Positions 42,700 through 54,870 are shown, counted from the first letter of the stretch. The stretch is DNA of 64,000 nt from Eunapius fragilis (GCA_963681505.1 OY811973.1:13266268-13330267); one strand, 5' to 3'. The notes: generated by a model not told the origin, from the letters alone. Translations and numbers: made by a program.

Positions 42700-43195
42700 G
42701 TCGCAGCTTTCATTCCAATCCTGGTATATGGATGATGGGGTCATTGCTGGGGCAAAGTGTTACAGGCACTCAGTATTATTAAACAGCATGGTTTTTCACT
42801 AGGTCTTTTTATAAATACTACTTTTTCAGTAAAAGAGACTTTTGAGGCTTTCCTGATGAGATAAAGAAGTCAAATGCACTGAACTTAGACATGCCAATTG
42901 GGGACCCAATCTTTTGTGCCAAGTCCATTGCGGAGAAAAGGGCAAACGACTCCATGTTTTTAGCACTGCTAAAAGAGGTAGGTTTAGTTGACTTCCAAGT
43001 TGCTCTGTCAATGCGGTGGTTTCTGTCAGATGGACATGAATGCTGCTGATGAGTACTGCAAAGCCCCAGACCACCCTGCTCAGACTCAGCTAGGCCTGTT
43101 GCCAAACTAGGATCAATGCACATGCTATCTGAAAAAGTCTGGCGGAACTCCTTATCAATTAAGTGCAATCCTTCCAATGCTACAGAAGTAGGGTG
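42700..43195. pseudogene. Rearranged RLE-LINE fragment (plus- and minus-strand halves)
   Basis: On plus, 42721-42750 reads WYMDDGVIAG (RT catalytic motif) and 42840-43040 reads LNLDMPIGDPIFCAKSIAEK and LKEVGLVDFQVAL, matching the RT thumb of the other copies. On minus, 43195 down to about 43060 reads SVALEGLHLIDKEFRQ, SMCIDPSLATGLAESEQGGL GL, matching the next downstream region (SLKHFDDEVRKCF...GGLGL). The two halves therefore meet in opposite orientation near 43050. Degenerate and non-functional. Confidence 0.65.
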
Positions 43196-43199
43196 CTAG

Positions 43200-44035
43200 A
43201 CAATATTATCATGCCTTTGGCTGCTATCGTCACCTGTTCACCTAGATTACCATCTACTATTTCTTCATGATGTCATCTGTGGCACTTGCAGATGAGCAAT
43301 TTTAATGTCTCTTCGATTTCAGTGCTTTTTTTGTATGCCTCCAAGCTCAACTTGTCTTCTCTTTAAAGCACCAACCAAAGCAGCGCTAGCTTGTTTAAGC
43401 ACGCATATGAACCAACCAATCATTTCACTTAAAAATTGCTTACTGTGATTGTAGCTGAGCCACGAAATCGATTATTGCAAAGCAAGAATTGAACATTAAT
43501 AAAACAGGTACCTGTCAAGCTGTAAATGGTTTTTAGGCTATAATCTGTCCAGCTGACACATCTGTTGTGACCATTGACAGTCCTTAGAACTTTATATGAT
43601 CCCTCACTTCTTATTTCCCAGAGTCTTGGCCTTATAACTCCTCATTAAAACAATTTATTGTACTTCCAAATTTCCGAATGTAAGTAAAGATATGATTGTG
43701 ATTGACCTTAGTCAGCAACCAAGTGTGTGTAAATTCAATCATGAGATCAGGGAGACTATTAAAGTTTTGTAGTGTCAGTTGTCCAAAAAATGATTCTTTA
43801 ATTGACATAGAATGGGCAAAACATAATGTCTGCTTTATGATATTTTTCTTCATTAGGGAGCATTGGGCTCTCTTGGCATAGCATACGCAGTACTTTGTAT
43901 TTATACTCTGCTGAACTGAGTCTGTATTTTCATTTTATATTAGAAGTGTGTTTTGTAATTTGTATATATGTTGATATCAAAACCTGCAGAAGCAAGTTTG
44001 CAGTATTATGAATGTCATTAAAAAAGTGACTTGCA
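43200..44035. repeat. Segmental duplication, copy 2
   Basis: The uninterrupted counterpart of 35060-39030. It retains the single TTAA at 43303-43306 where copy 1 carries an 855-bp insert. Non-coding. Confidence 0.8.
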
Positions 44036-44323
44036 TCTAGCGGGAATGGCAGAAATACAAGTCAGGCAAATGGCGAGGTAGGGGGAAGATTTTGAAGAAT
44101 TATTGTTGATTTTATAAACCCTTTCAAAAAAATAAAATACTTTAAATCAAACACTTTACGAACCGTTACCGGTTGCCGAGTATGTAACACTACAAGAGCT
44201 GGTGGCCAATACCAGATGATTCAGTGACTCTGCTCTAACTGGCACACACATGGTTCATTATTTATTTCACATTACTCGTATTCATTTGAATATCAGGCAA
44301 TAAGTCGGCAGGAAGTGGGCTTG
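44036..44323. other. Flank shared with the first 17-bp array
   Basis: The last 60 bp (TATTCATTTGAATATCAGGC, AGTCGGCAGGAAGTG) match 27728-27771, so the second array arrived or expanded in a duplicated context. Confidence 0.6.
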
Positions 44324-44822
44324 TGTATGCTGGCCGTTAGGGTATGCTGGCCGTTAGGGTATGCTGGCCGTTAGGGTATGCTGGCCATTAGGGTATGCCG
44401 GCCATTAGGGTATGCTGGCCGTTAGGGTATGCCGGCCATTAGGGTATGCTGGCCGTTAGGGTATGCCAGCCGTTAGGGTATGCTGGCCATTAGGGTATGC
44501 TGGCCGTTAGGGTATGCCGGCCGTTAGGGTATGCTGGCCATTAGGGTATGCTGGCCATTAGGGTATGCTGGCCATTAGGGTATGCTGGCCATTAGGGTAT
44601 GCTGGCCGTTAGGGTATGCTGGCCGTTAGGGGTATGCCGGTCGTTAGGGTATGCTGGCCGTTAGGGTATGCCGGCCATTAGGGTATGCTGGCCGTTAGGG
44701 TATGCCAGCCGTTAGGGTATGCTGGCCATTAGGGTATGCTGGCCATTAGGGTATGCCGGTCATTAGGGTATGCTGGCCGTTAGGGTATGCTGGCCGTTAG
44801 GGGTATGCCGGTCGTTAGGGTA
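44324..44822. repeat. 17-bp TTAGGG-containing minisatellite, about 29 copies
   Basis: Same unit as the array at 27772-30020, with more GTT variants. Two units carry TTAGGGG (one extra G), and a block of about 10 units appears duplicated internally (CCGGTCGTTAGGGTATGC near 44636 and 44814). Confidence 0.97.
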
Positions 44823-44931
44823 TACTCTGATTTTTAATTAGGTTCTCAATAGTAGTAATTAACCATCGCCTACAACACCATGGTGAAGCAGTTGGAAATC
44901 ATGTACTCAAAAAAAATTTTTAATAATAATA

Positions 44932-45880
44932 AGGATGCACAACCCCACCTGACGAGTTTACTCCATCTCAATGCTATCTTTGCAGATTTCAACCATTCGT
45001 CAAAAACATCTATCCGCTTGGATTGAAGACCACCAATTTGACCAGCTGTTCCTCGCTGCTACCCCTGCCAACCGTACTCGCCTGCTCTCAGTCGCATCCT
45101 GCCATGCTTCATCCTGGTTGTCGGTCATCCCAGCTAGGGGCCTCAACCTGCACATGGACCCAGCCGAGTTCCAGGTGGCCCTCAAATAGTGGCTAGGCGT
45201 CGACATGTCATCACACCTTCGGTGCCCTCATTGCCCTGACCACCAGTTAGACCCTCTTGGTCACCATGCCTTAACGTGCCGTGAAGGCGGGGATGCTGTC
45301 CTGCGCCACAACAGCCTGTGTGATGTCGTTGCCCAATTCTGCCACAGGGCTCACCTGGGTGGTCAACTCAAGGTGGGAGGAGGGACTGAGGCTGATGGTT
45401 CCCGAAGCCGGCCAGCCAACTACCTGGTGCCCAATTGGTCCACAGGCAAACCAGCTGCTTTCGACATCACAGTGACCTCTCCGCTTAACCCTATTTATTT
45501 GCCCGAAGCGAAGGTCACTGGTGGTTCTGCAGCTCGGATGGCCGAGATGCGCAAACACATAACCAACGACCCCAAGTGCAGGGCCTTGGGGTGGGTTTGC
45601 ATTCCACTGGCTGTCGAGACCTATGGGTGCTGGGGAACAGAAGCCAGAGACTCCTCTTGTCTAGCAGCTCGGCTGGCCTTACAGCTACATTGCAGTAAGT
45701 CCAAAGCCTTGGTCAGCATTTACCAACGGCTGAACCTCACTTTGGTTCGCTGCACAGCCAGGGCCTTACTTTCACGTGTCGGCACCCAGACCCCAAGAGG
45801 GTTAAAAACTTTAGTTTAGGACTCTCTCGTGATTTCATTTTGTTTATGTTTTTGGTACATGCTACTGTTTAATTATTATT
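44932..45880 (+). mobile_element. RLE-LINE copy P1 (5'-truncated)
   Basis: Begins right after TTTTTAATAATAATAAG (44915-44931) and ends in AATTATTATTAATAATAG. Coding from about 44971: HLSAWIEDHQFDQLFLAATP, RLLSVASCHASSWLSVIP. An in-frame TAG at 45187-45189 replaces a Trp codon of the KWWLG motif. Then CPHCPDHQLDPLGHHALTC, RPANYLVPNW and AAFDITVTSPLN (endonuclease), ending at a stop near 45819. No RT domain is left. Confidence 0.85.
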
Positions 45881-45941
45881 AATAATAGAATAGCTATAAT
45901 GTGTCTGTATTGTACATGTATGTTATAATTATTATTATTAG

Positions 45942-46815
45942 ATTGACAACCATCTGTTTAATATACTCTCTGAGCAATCTTCTGCCGCAAATAGAGCACG
46001 CCTTCTCTCTGTCTCCTCCCCTCATGCTGCATCTTGGGTGTCAGTCATTCCCACCGAGGGGCTAGGCCTTCATCTCCAGCCTTCAGAGTTCCAGGTGGCC
46101 ATTAAGTGGTGGCTGGGCCTAGACACCTCATGTGGCTCAATTTGTCCTCTGTGTCCTGGGAGAGTACTTGATCCCCTTGGCCATCATGCACTCACCTGCA
46201 AGCGTGGTGGAGATGTAGTAACCCGTCACAATAAACTACGCGACACCCTTGCTAAGACCTGTCGCAGGGACCACCTGAGTGTTCAGGTGGAGGCAGGAAG
46301 TAACCTCTCCAAAGACCATAGCCACACTCGCCCTGTAGACATCCTAGTTCCTAACTGGTCTTTGGGTAAGCCAGCAGCCTTTGACTTGTCTGTGACGTCA
46401 CCGCTTAACTGCAATATTTTACTTGAAGCGGGATTCGGAGCAGGTCAGGCTGCCAGAGCTATCGAGCAAAGAAAACGATGCCAAATGCAAGGAGCTAGGG
46501 TGGGTTTGTGTCCCCATGGTGGTGGAGGCATATGGTGCTTGGGGGACAGAAGCAATGGAGTCATTTTCTCTTCTGGCCTCTCGCCTTGCAACTACCTCCA
46601 ACAGGGCTAAGGCTGAGGTCCTAGCTGCCTTATATGGGAGGCTGAACCTCAACTTAGTTAGAGCCAATGCCACAGCCATCCTCTCCAGATGTTTTGTCCC
46701 TGAATATTACCTATAGTAGGGTGCCTTTATTTATCTTACTGCTGTATAATTGTGTATACTCTGTATATGTATATATATATATAATATATAATATGAAAAA
46801 TAAAAATAATAAAAA
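45942..46815 (+). mobile_element. RLE-LINE copy P2 (5'-truncated)
   Basis: Starts immediately after ATAATTATTATTATTAG with IDNHLFNILSEQSSAANRAR. It carries the zinc knuckle CPLCPGRVLDPLGHHALTC, RPVDILVPNW and AAFDLSVTSPLN. A deletion near 46440-46475 shifts the frame before CKELGWVCVPMVVEAYGAWG. Stops at about 46716; the tail ends AAAAATAAAAATAATAAAAA. Confidence 0.85.
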
Positions 46816-48770
46816 TAGTGTCGTCTTTCTTCCAACCATCTCAGTTTGGGGTAGCTTGTAAGGCCGGCACAGAAAAGATGGTGCACAGATTAAGGAAATG
46901 CATTGAAGACAACTGGCTCAGTGGTGACTTTGTAGTATTTAAGGTGGACTTGTCAAATGCCTTTAATGCAGTATCCAGGCAGGCAGTCCTAGATGAGTGT
47001 GCAACTTTTTTCCCTGAGCTTTTGCCATGGGTCTCATGGTGCTATGGATCACATACTTGGTTGTGGCACCCTATGGGTAAGATTAGTTCACAATCTGGAG
47101 TACAGCAGGGTGATCCCCTAGGCCCAATGCTGTTGCTCTGGTCCTTCATAAGCTTAAGCTTGTGACTAGCATAGATGCGGATGATGACTGTCTCCACCTG
47201 CTTCTTGAAGCTTGGTACCTGGATGATGGTGTTCTGGCAGGGGAAAGGTCAGCTGTGCTACGAGCTTTACAACTGATTGAGGAGCTGGGTCCACACCTGG
47301 GGCTTAACTTAAACTTTTCAAAGTGTGAAGTGTGTTTAGTAGGGGGGGGGGGGGGGGGGGGGGGGCAACTCCCTATTTCCACCAGTAGTGAAATCATCAT
47401 TGCTCCCCAACCTGGTCATTCTCGGGGTGCCCATTGGGGACTTTGTACACTGTGCTCGATTTATAGTGGAAAAGTGCGTGATTTCCAAGGTTTTGCTTAA
47501 AGTATTGATAGGTGTCTCTGTGGTTGACCTCCATGCAGCCTTCTCACTTCTCCACATGTGTGGAAGCTACTGTAAGTTAGTACACCTAACTAGAGCAACA
47601 CCGCCTAGCCTCTGTGCTGATTCTCTTAAGTCCTTTGATGAAGACATAAGGCTTTGTTTCACTTCTTGTCTTGCAGTGGATATCCCCGATTCTCACTGGC
47701 AGCAAGCGCAGCTCAGCCCACGTGTTGGTGGTCTAGGCTTTCGTTCCCTTGCACTCCACTCCTCTGCTGCTTTCATCTCTTCCCTTGCTTCTTCAGAGCT
47801 GTGTAGCCCGGATGACATCCACATGCATCAGGCAGTCACTCGCTTTAACACCCAGGTCTCCCTACAGGATTCAATCACAGTAGGGACTATTTTAGCTTCT
47901 CCTCCTCTGCAGAAAGCTTTGTTGAAAACGTTGGATGATCATACATTCCAGTCCTTGCTATCCTCCTCCTCTCCAGTGAACAAGGCTCTAATCCTTTCTA
48001 TCTCTGCCCCTCATGCAGGTTCTTGGATATCTGTAGTCCCTTCCACTGGCTTGGACCTGCACCTTGACAATGCTGAGTGTCAGGTTGCTCTTAGATGGTG
48101 GCTGGGTCTTGACACCTCAGGAGGTTCCACTTGCCCTTTTTGCTCTGACACTGCCCTGGACCCACTAGGTCATCATGCAGCCACTTGCAGACATAGTGGG
48201 AATGTGGTTTCACGGCATAATCATTTGCGTGACATTTTTTCAGACTTCTGTCGCCGGGCCCACCTTTCTGTTAAGGTTGAAGCGGGATATGGCTTATCTA
48301 GGGACCGTATTAACTCCCGGCTTGCAGACATTCTAGTTCAAAGTTGGGACAGAGGAAAGCCAGCAGCCTTTGACGTCACAGTTGCCTCACCTCTCACTCC
48401 TGCTGTCCTGAACAAAGCTAGCGTTTCTCCAGGGGCAGAAAATAGGAAGCATGCCACTAATGACACAAGGTGCCAGGAGTTGGGGTGGATGTGTATTCCC
48501 CTAGCAGTTGAATTGTATGGAAACTGGGGGAAGGAAGCACAGTGCATATTTTCACGTTTGGCATCCCTTCTTGTAGTCAGCCAGTCCAGTTTCAAACCCA
48601 AAATGGTTGCTGAAATTTATGGATGCCTCAACCTGTCACTGGTGAGGTCTGTGGCAAGCGCCATCATGGGAAGGGAGTTAGCTCATGAATAGACTTTTTG
48701 TTTAGTTTACATTGGTGTATGCTTTGCTTGTATAAGTGTATGAATAATTTATTTTTAATAATAATAATAA
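46816..48770 (+). mobile_element. RLE-LINE copy P3 (longest plus copy)
   Basis: Follows directly on the tail of P2. RT starts at SQFGVACKAGTEKMVHRLRK; motif A VFKVDLSNAFNAVSR, motif B SQSGVQQGDPLGPM, motif C WYLDDGVLAG. A 6-bp duplication plus frameshift lies at 47145-47165 (KLKL), and a 25-base G run at 47341-47365 breaks the frame. The rest is open from 47388 to TAG 48690-48692: LGVPIGDFVHC, GGLGFRSLALHSSAAF, CPFCSDTALDPLGHHAATC, RLADILVQSW and AAFDVTVASPL. The tail ends TTTTTAATAATAATAATAAT. Confidence 0.88.
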
Positions 48771-48948
48771 TGGCAGACTCAACCTCCATGTAGGGAGGGC
48801 CAATGCCACTGTCATCCTCACCAGATGTATTTTGAATTTACATTAACTATAGGCTATGTTTAAGATTGTACCCATGTGTATGTATTGTAATTATTCTAAA
48901 ATACAAATTTATTTAATGCAAAAGGTACTGACAATAATAAATGCGACA
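48771..48948 (+). mobile_element. RLE-LINE copy P4 (3' end only)
   Basis: Only the last coding residues (GRLNLHVGRANATVILTRC) plus 3' UTR remain, starting right after the AAT tail of P3 and ending ACAATAATAAA. Confidence 0.75.
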
Positions 48949-49085
48949 GCAATCCTTTCCAGGTGGCTCCCATCTTGAACTGTAGCATGATTTATTAATA
49001 ATTCATGCATGTTGTTTCTCCTCCTAAATATTGTATTCCTATATTATTATTAAAACATATATCACTTCTCAATAAATAATAATAA
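48949..49085 (+). mobile_element. RLE-LINE copy P5 (3' end only)
   Basis: Starts after the tail of P4 with NATAILSRWLPS and a stop, then UTR with ATTATTATTAAAAC (49037-49050) and AATAAATAATAATAATG (49069-49085). It meets minus-strand copy M1 tail-to-tail here. Confidence 0.7.
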
Positions 49086-50185
49086 TGTTAACTAATCACA
49101 CAACACAATGTTCCCAGAGAAACAATCTCCAGTGGCCGGCACAAGGGATCTCATCAGTATGGCTCTGGCATTAGATCGGAGGAGGATGATACCAAGTTTG
49201 CCATACAAGTTGGACAGGATCATCGACTTTGGTTTGTTCGTAGTGATGGCAATCCGGGAAGCAATAAAAGGAACATGTTGCATGCTTCAGCTCCCCATGC
49301 TCCGTACGATTCTACGGCTAAGGGAATGCATCGCCACCCTAGTTCAGAGCACTTAGCATCATACTTGGAATGTTTACGCACCTCTGCTGCTTTGGCTGCT
49401 GTACCTGCTGAAACTCCCGCTTCCAAAATAGTTGAGGGATTAAGCAGTGAAGTAACAGTGATATCATAAGCAGCACTAGCAGAACCACTGGGATTAGAGA
49501 CCAGTATATCAGCTGGACTAGTAAGGGCGTTGTCCTTACCTAAACCACCACCTGCTTCCAAGCGAACAGAAAGGGATGCCTGGCGGCAGGCTTCATAGGC
49601 TGCATTGCGCAACAGATTATGGCGGTTAGTCACATCCCCCCACGCTTGCAGGTGACACTATGGTGACACAATGGGTCCAGCATGCTCTCTGGGCATAGTC
49701 CTAGGAAAGGCATTATTCTCAGAATGAGGATTTAAACCCAACCACCATTTGACTGCAATGTTGAGCTCACATGGATTGAGATGAAGTCCCATGACTTCCG
49801 AAGGGACGACTGAGAGCCAGGCAGAGGCGTGAGGGGAGGACACTGAGAGAAGTCGTGCTTTGTTAGCACAGGACATGGAGTTGTAAAGGCTAGCAAACTG
49901 TGAGTCTTCTATCACATCAGAAAGGTGTCGCTGTGAAGGTGGGTTGGATAGCAGAGAGTGGACTGAAACAGCTTCAGAAAGTGGAACACAGTTGTTGAAT
50001 AAAGTGATTGAGCTGGTGAGATGGGAGTGGGATGGGGTGGCTGAGTCATAACTGCATAGTGAAGAGATGAAGGCAGCCGGGGCGTGGAGGGAGAGGGGAT
50101 ACAATCCTAGGCCACCTCTATGTGGGCTCAGTTGTGCTTGCTTCCAAGCATCTACAGAGATGTCCAGGCCTGTGCATTTATTTAT
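49086..50185 (-). mobile_element. RLE-LINE copy M1 (5'-truncated)
   Basis: Minus-strand frames at 50104-49658 (LSLHAPAAFISSL, RLLSVSSPHASAWLSVVPS, VKWWLGLNPHSE), 49633-49220 (TNRHNLLRN, SPADILVSNPSGSASAAYDI) and 49283-49092 (IASRIAITTNKPK, LLRSNARAILMRS). The zinc knuckle is lost at a frame break near 49645. Its 5' end begins TGCACAGGCCTGGACATCTC right after ATTATTAATAAATAAA, the tail of M2. Confidence 0.85.
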
Positions 50186-52640
50186 TAATAATATAGTTCT
50201 GTACTATTACACATATACATTACAAACAAAAGGACTAATATACGATAAGTTCTATGGATCTTCCACAGATGATCCTGCTCGAGACAGGAGTGCCCATGCG
50301 TTGGCTTGCATCAAAGTCAGGCTAAGCCTGCCATACAATAGACAGGTAGCATGGGACTTGAAGCAATTTCCCCTGGTGGCTAGGCGAGAGGCAAGGCGTG
50401 ATAAAGTCTGCATGGCTTCTGCACCCCAGCACCCATAAGTCTCCACTGCTATGGGGATACATGTCCAGCCCTAGCTCTGAGCACTTGGCATCATTAGCAT
50501 TGTGCTTGCGCACCTCAGCTGCCAGAGCTGCAGATCCACTTGTCACACCCGCTTTCATTAACGTACTTGAATTTAGCGTAGATGTGACAGTCAGATCTAG
50601 AGCTGCTGGTTTGCCCAAATCCCAATGAGAGATAAGTATGTCTGCTGGCTGTGTTCTATGTCCTTCATGCCCCAAACCACTTCTTGCTTCAACTTGAGGA
50701 CCCAAACAGGCCCGTTGGCAAGGTTCTAAGAGGACATCCCTGAGCCTGTTGTGCCGCGACACCACATCTCCCCCGTGCTTGCATGTTAAGGCATGGTGGC
50801 CTAAAGGGTCCAAAGCATGGGATGGGCAAAAGGAGCAAACAGGAATATCAGTAACAGCAATGCCCAACCACCACTTTATAGCAATCTGAAACTCAGCAGG
50901 TTCAAAATGGAGATTGAGCCTGAGGGAAGGAATCACAGAGAGCCAAGCAGCTGCATGTGGCGAAGAAATGGAAAGCAGACGTGCTTTGTCAGGCAAGGAG
51001 ACTTTATCAAGTAACACACTTAAATCATGATCTTCAATTTCGCCAGACAGAGATCTTTGGTGCATCGCAACATCAAGATGATCCAACACTAAGGCATCAT
51101 CAGAGGAAACAAGTTCATTAAAATCCTTTATGGCTATGGATTCAGCTAGGTGCTTGCAAGAAGATGAGCAGACACCAGAAGCACTTAAAGAGGATATGTA
51201 GGCAGCTGAACTGTGTTCTGAAAGACTATGGAGCCCAAGCCCCCTCTGCTTAGGCTGAGTTGGCCTTGTTGCCATGCAACATTGGGTGTGTCTATCGTGG
51301 TGCATTCAGAAAAACAGCGACGGACATCATCATCAAAGAATTGCATAGCCTCACCAATTAAGGCTGGGGGGAGGGGAGGGGGTAGATCTAGCAAGGTGCA
51401 CCAACTTGCAGAAGCCACCATATTGCCTAAGCAGGAGCAGAGCCACCTGTGGATCAACAGCACCCACATCCAACTGTTCAAGCAACTGGGAAGCATCTGC
51501 ACGTTTGTGTGCAAAAAAACTTGGCACAAAAGATTATATCTCCAATTGGAGCTCCAAGAATCTCAAAATTAGGAACACTAGACTTTTTCATCAGAGGTGA
51601 AAATGAGCTGAGATCACCCATGACAACTCGCATTTTCCAGCATTGATAAAAAGACCAAGTAGAGGACCCAGCTCCTGGATGATAGAAAATACCTTTGCTA
51701 AAGCAGGCTTAGGCCCTGCAACCACACCATCATCAATGTACCATCTGTGGAATAGCAAACTGGAACACTCATTATCAGTAGCGATGGCAGTGACCAGCTT
51801 GTGCAACACAAGGCAGAAGAACATGGGGCCTAGTGGGTCACCCTGCTGGACACCAGTTTCTGAGCTGATGATACCCATGGGATGCCACAGAGTAGGGTGC
51901 TGACCCTAACACCACAAGGCCCAGGGGAGCAATTCAGGGAAGTGGGCACTACATTCATCTAAGAGGGCCTGACGCAATACCAAATTAAACGCATTGCACA
52001 TATCAATTTTCATTACGGCAAAATCTTCATCCATCCAATGATCTTCCACACAGTGCCTTAGCCCATGAATGATTTTCTCAGCTCCTGATGGACACGCTAC
52101 TCCCATTTGGAGTGGGGCAAAATAGTCACTGGCCTTCTCCATTGTAACTGCACATAAACACTTCCCAACCAAGTGGCATAAAGCTTCTCCCACTGCAATA
52201 GGACGAATATCAGGAAGACTGTTAGGTTTGTTCTTATCAAGAGCAGTGAGACTTCCTCCTGCCAAAAACTTGGAAACTGAAACTGGTACCTTTCCTGAAG
52301 CTATAGAAGATTAACCACATCTCTCAATAAAGCACCAATGGGGGATGGTAAAGGCACCTCAGCAACATTCAACAAATGCTGAATTCGAAGGCCAGATGGT
52401 CCACAAGCTGTAGCCTTAGAGAAAGACTTAAGAATGGTCAAGACATTAAAATTAGGAGAGAATAGCCCCTGCCAGAGTGGGGACCGGTGGCAGCATTGGA
52501 AGAGGTCCCTCAGGATGCTTGGCCTGCAACAGCTTCCAAGTTGTCTCATTGTTGGGTGCAACTCCAGAAGATGTTAGAACCTGACATGCTTTACCAAACA
52601 AACCTTCCCTAGCAAGTAAAAAAAAAAAAGAATTATCTAA
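50186..52640 (-). mobile_element. RLE-LINE copy M2 (most complete copy)
   Basis: From the 5' end on minus: a pre-RT segment (LLAREGLFGKACQVLTSSGV, ETTWKLLQAKHPEGP); SKATACGPSGLRIQHLLNVA; LPDIRPIAVGEALCHLVGKC (RT block 1); MKIDMCNAFNLV (motif A); SSETGVQQGDPLGPM (B); RWYIDDGVVAG (C); GGLGLHSLSEHSSAAYISSL; CSFCPSHALDPLGHHALTC; QPADILISHWDLGKPAALDL TVTS. At least five frameshifts or stops split it (frames 52561-52301, 52265-51906, 51878-51591, 51529-51185, 51305-50322, 50446-50252). The 3' tail is ATTATTAATAAA at about 50185-50198. Confidence 0.88.
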
Positions 52641-53972
52641 TAAATGCCCATAACAGGTATGAAATGTATCATATTAGTACAAATCATGTCTACGAGTTTA
52701 TTAGTGCTTGGCTTTTTCCACTCCAGACTCACAGATTTGAAGAATGGTACATTTGGAGTGAATATTTATTTTAATCAGTCCACCTTGTTAGCTACTTCCC
52801 TGGGTAGTGAGAGAATCACTTCAATTCAGTGTGCTTATACAATAAAGTCTCTCCACACAAGTACAAGTTGCAGAAACGTACTCCCTAGTACAATGGAACC
52901 CCTAAATGCTAAAATACAGACATCTACAAATATGCTGTACACATTTTGACAATTGATATGTACAGCATATGCCTCACAGCGTCGTGTGTGGGTATGAGTA
53001 TATGTATGTATGTATGTATGTATGTGTGTAAGTCATAGATTCCAAGGTGCATACTTTCAATAGTGTCTAACTGGACGTGAGATAGCCCAGTTTGGGTGTG
53101 AGATAGTAAAAAAAGCGTCTGTCGTGCCTGACAAATTGCTTAAAACATCTATCATACAACACTATTATTTTATTTCAATGTTGCAGACATTGTTTTCCAT
53201 AGTAATTCTTTGGAAGGTGCGACTTTCAATTAGTAGCTAATACAACTATGAAGAAGCTCAATAAAGTTCCCTTTGGATCCAAAGTCTTCTTTTTCTTATT
53301 TCCTGTACCCTTCAAGTATTGAATGAGGTGGTGCTGAAACAGATGGACTGCTACAGTGTCATGATGATAACAAATGAATGGGTGTAATTTGGCATGTCTG
53401 TGTGTCCTGTATTATCCTTTGATAGCATCCATGAAAGAGTAATTCTCTGAAACTTCTCTCCAAGTTTCCATGGCTGTATTTCTTGTTTCGTGTCCTTAAA
53501 AGAAATCTGGATTGCTCTTTCGCTTTAAAGCCGCTTTAAATACAGTGACAGTGCACCAAAAACAGCATGCAAGGAACAAAATTATATCTTTTAACATCTC
53601 CACAAAAACGGCTGGTCTCTAATATGTAATTTAATAATGTTTCATCATGCATTGTATTATAACTTACGTATTTTGTGACTAAAGTCACAATTGGTCAATC
53701 TATGGTTAAGCAACAACCCCCCACCGTCCCCGCCCGCCGCCCCCGCTGGCGGACAAAGGAATTGTCATCCATGAATTTAATTATCCTCGCTTTGCTCCCC
53801 CCCCCCCATCTTATATACCTTCTGCCGCCGCTGTTTTTAAATGGCCAAATGTGCGGATGAAATGCCAAATCAGCCTACATAGCATTTAAGTATAAAAAGC
53901 CACTACAAATTGATATGATGGAACAATATGAATGGGTGAAAAGTGCTGTATTCTTCAAGTACATTAAAACAG
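52641..53972. other. Interval with no supported gene
   Basis: A (GTAT)n tract lies at 52997-53028. AGTACAATGGAACCCCTAAA at about 52889 resembles 30321-30340. C-rich sequence with GCTGGCGGAC (53740-53750) may be the end of a MITE like that at 970-1231. Confidence 0.4.
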
Positions 53973-54292
53973 TTAAGCAACATAGCTTCTACCATATGCA
54001 GCATTTGTATACATCTCCGCGACGTCTCCATTCATCTTCTTATTAGTGCCCACCTCATCGTACACAGTGGCAGGATCAGCATGTGAACTTGGTTTGTAAG
54101 ATGTCCCTGTGGACCTTCTTGAAATGTAGCAGAGGACAGAAGCCACCAACATTCCAAGAGAGAAGGTCACCACAAAGGTGACAGAGACAGACACACCAAC
54201 TGCTGTACCAATGGCTGAACCAATTGCTGTATCAATGGCTGAACCAACTGCAGCTGTGCGCATGTCAGTAGCTAGTATACAAGCAGATGGAC
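53973..54292 (-). CDS. Receptor copy 2, transmembrane and cytoplasmic exon
   Basis: From acceptor CTCTTCAG on minus the exon reads SPSACILATDMRTAAVGSAI, DTAIGSAIGTAVGVSVSVTF, then the hydrophobic core VVTFSLGMLVASVLCYI (one membrane span) followed by basic SRR (stop-transfer), and a tail with Tyr motifs: ATVYDEVG, AEMYTNAAYGRSYVA and a TAA stop at 53973-53975. YDEV fits a YxxV SH2-binding/ITIM-like signal; YTNA and YGRS may be further sites. The tail is about 50 residues. It completes an Ig-FN3-TM receptor whose upstream exons lie at 54871-55119 and 55860-56264. Confidence 0.8.
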
Positions 54293-54870
54293 CTGAAGAG
54301 GCGTACAGAATTAATTGAAGGCAAAAGATTTGTAATCAGCAGTGGATCAGTGGTGGAAGATCAAAAGCAGTGTAGGGAAGCCATAAAGCTAGAGGGTCTG
54401 GTATGTTTTTCAAGTTGAGCATTAGAAATCTAGTAATTATGGGAGTGGAAGCAAATAGGCCCATGGTGACCCCATCCCCAAGTTGGATCTACCACAGGTA
54501 TTGGCTACTACCTATGTTGAAAAATAATCCGACCTTGTTTTCCATATACTTACATGATCCTGATATAATGGTGGTAGTAAGTATCGTAAAAGGTGTGGCC
54601 TGTTGGGATGCAGAGGGTATGGTCCATTCATCTGATGTTGAGATTGGTACAAGCACTCCCGTACCTAGATGCATTAAATGCGTGTCAGTGTTTTCCCATA
54701 ACACTCCAATAGCATTGATACATGTACATCCAAATACTGGTATGAATCTCGGGCACAACTATCAGTAAACTTTTTGTTTTACTGAAAATTAAAATGGATT
54801 CATCGAGTTGCATGCAACGCCTTATCTCCTCAGCCCTGCCAATGTATGCTCTGAATACCTCAGAACTCAC

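Noticed and set aside
42818-43177. 119-codon minus-strand frame as one LINE protein
   Set aside because: Only its first third matches the LINE. The remainder is antisense to the plus-strand RT thumb, which is the better match, so the frame crosses an inversion junction.
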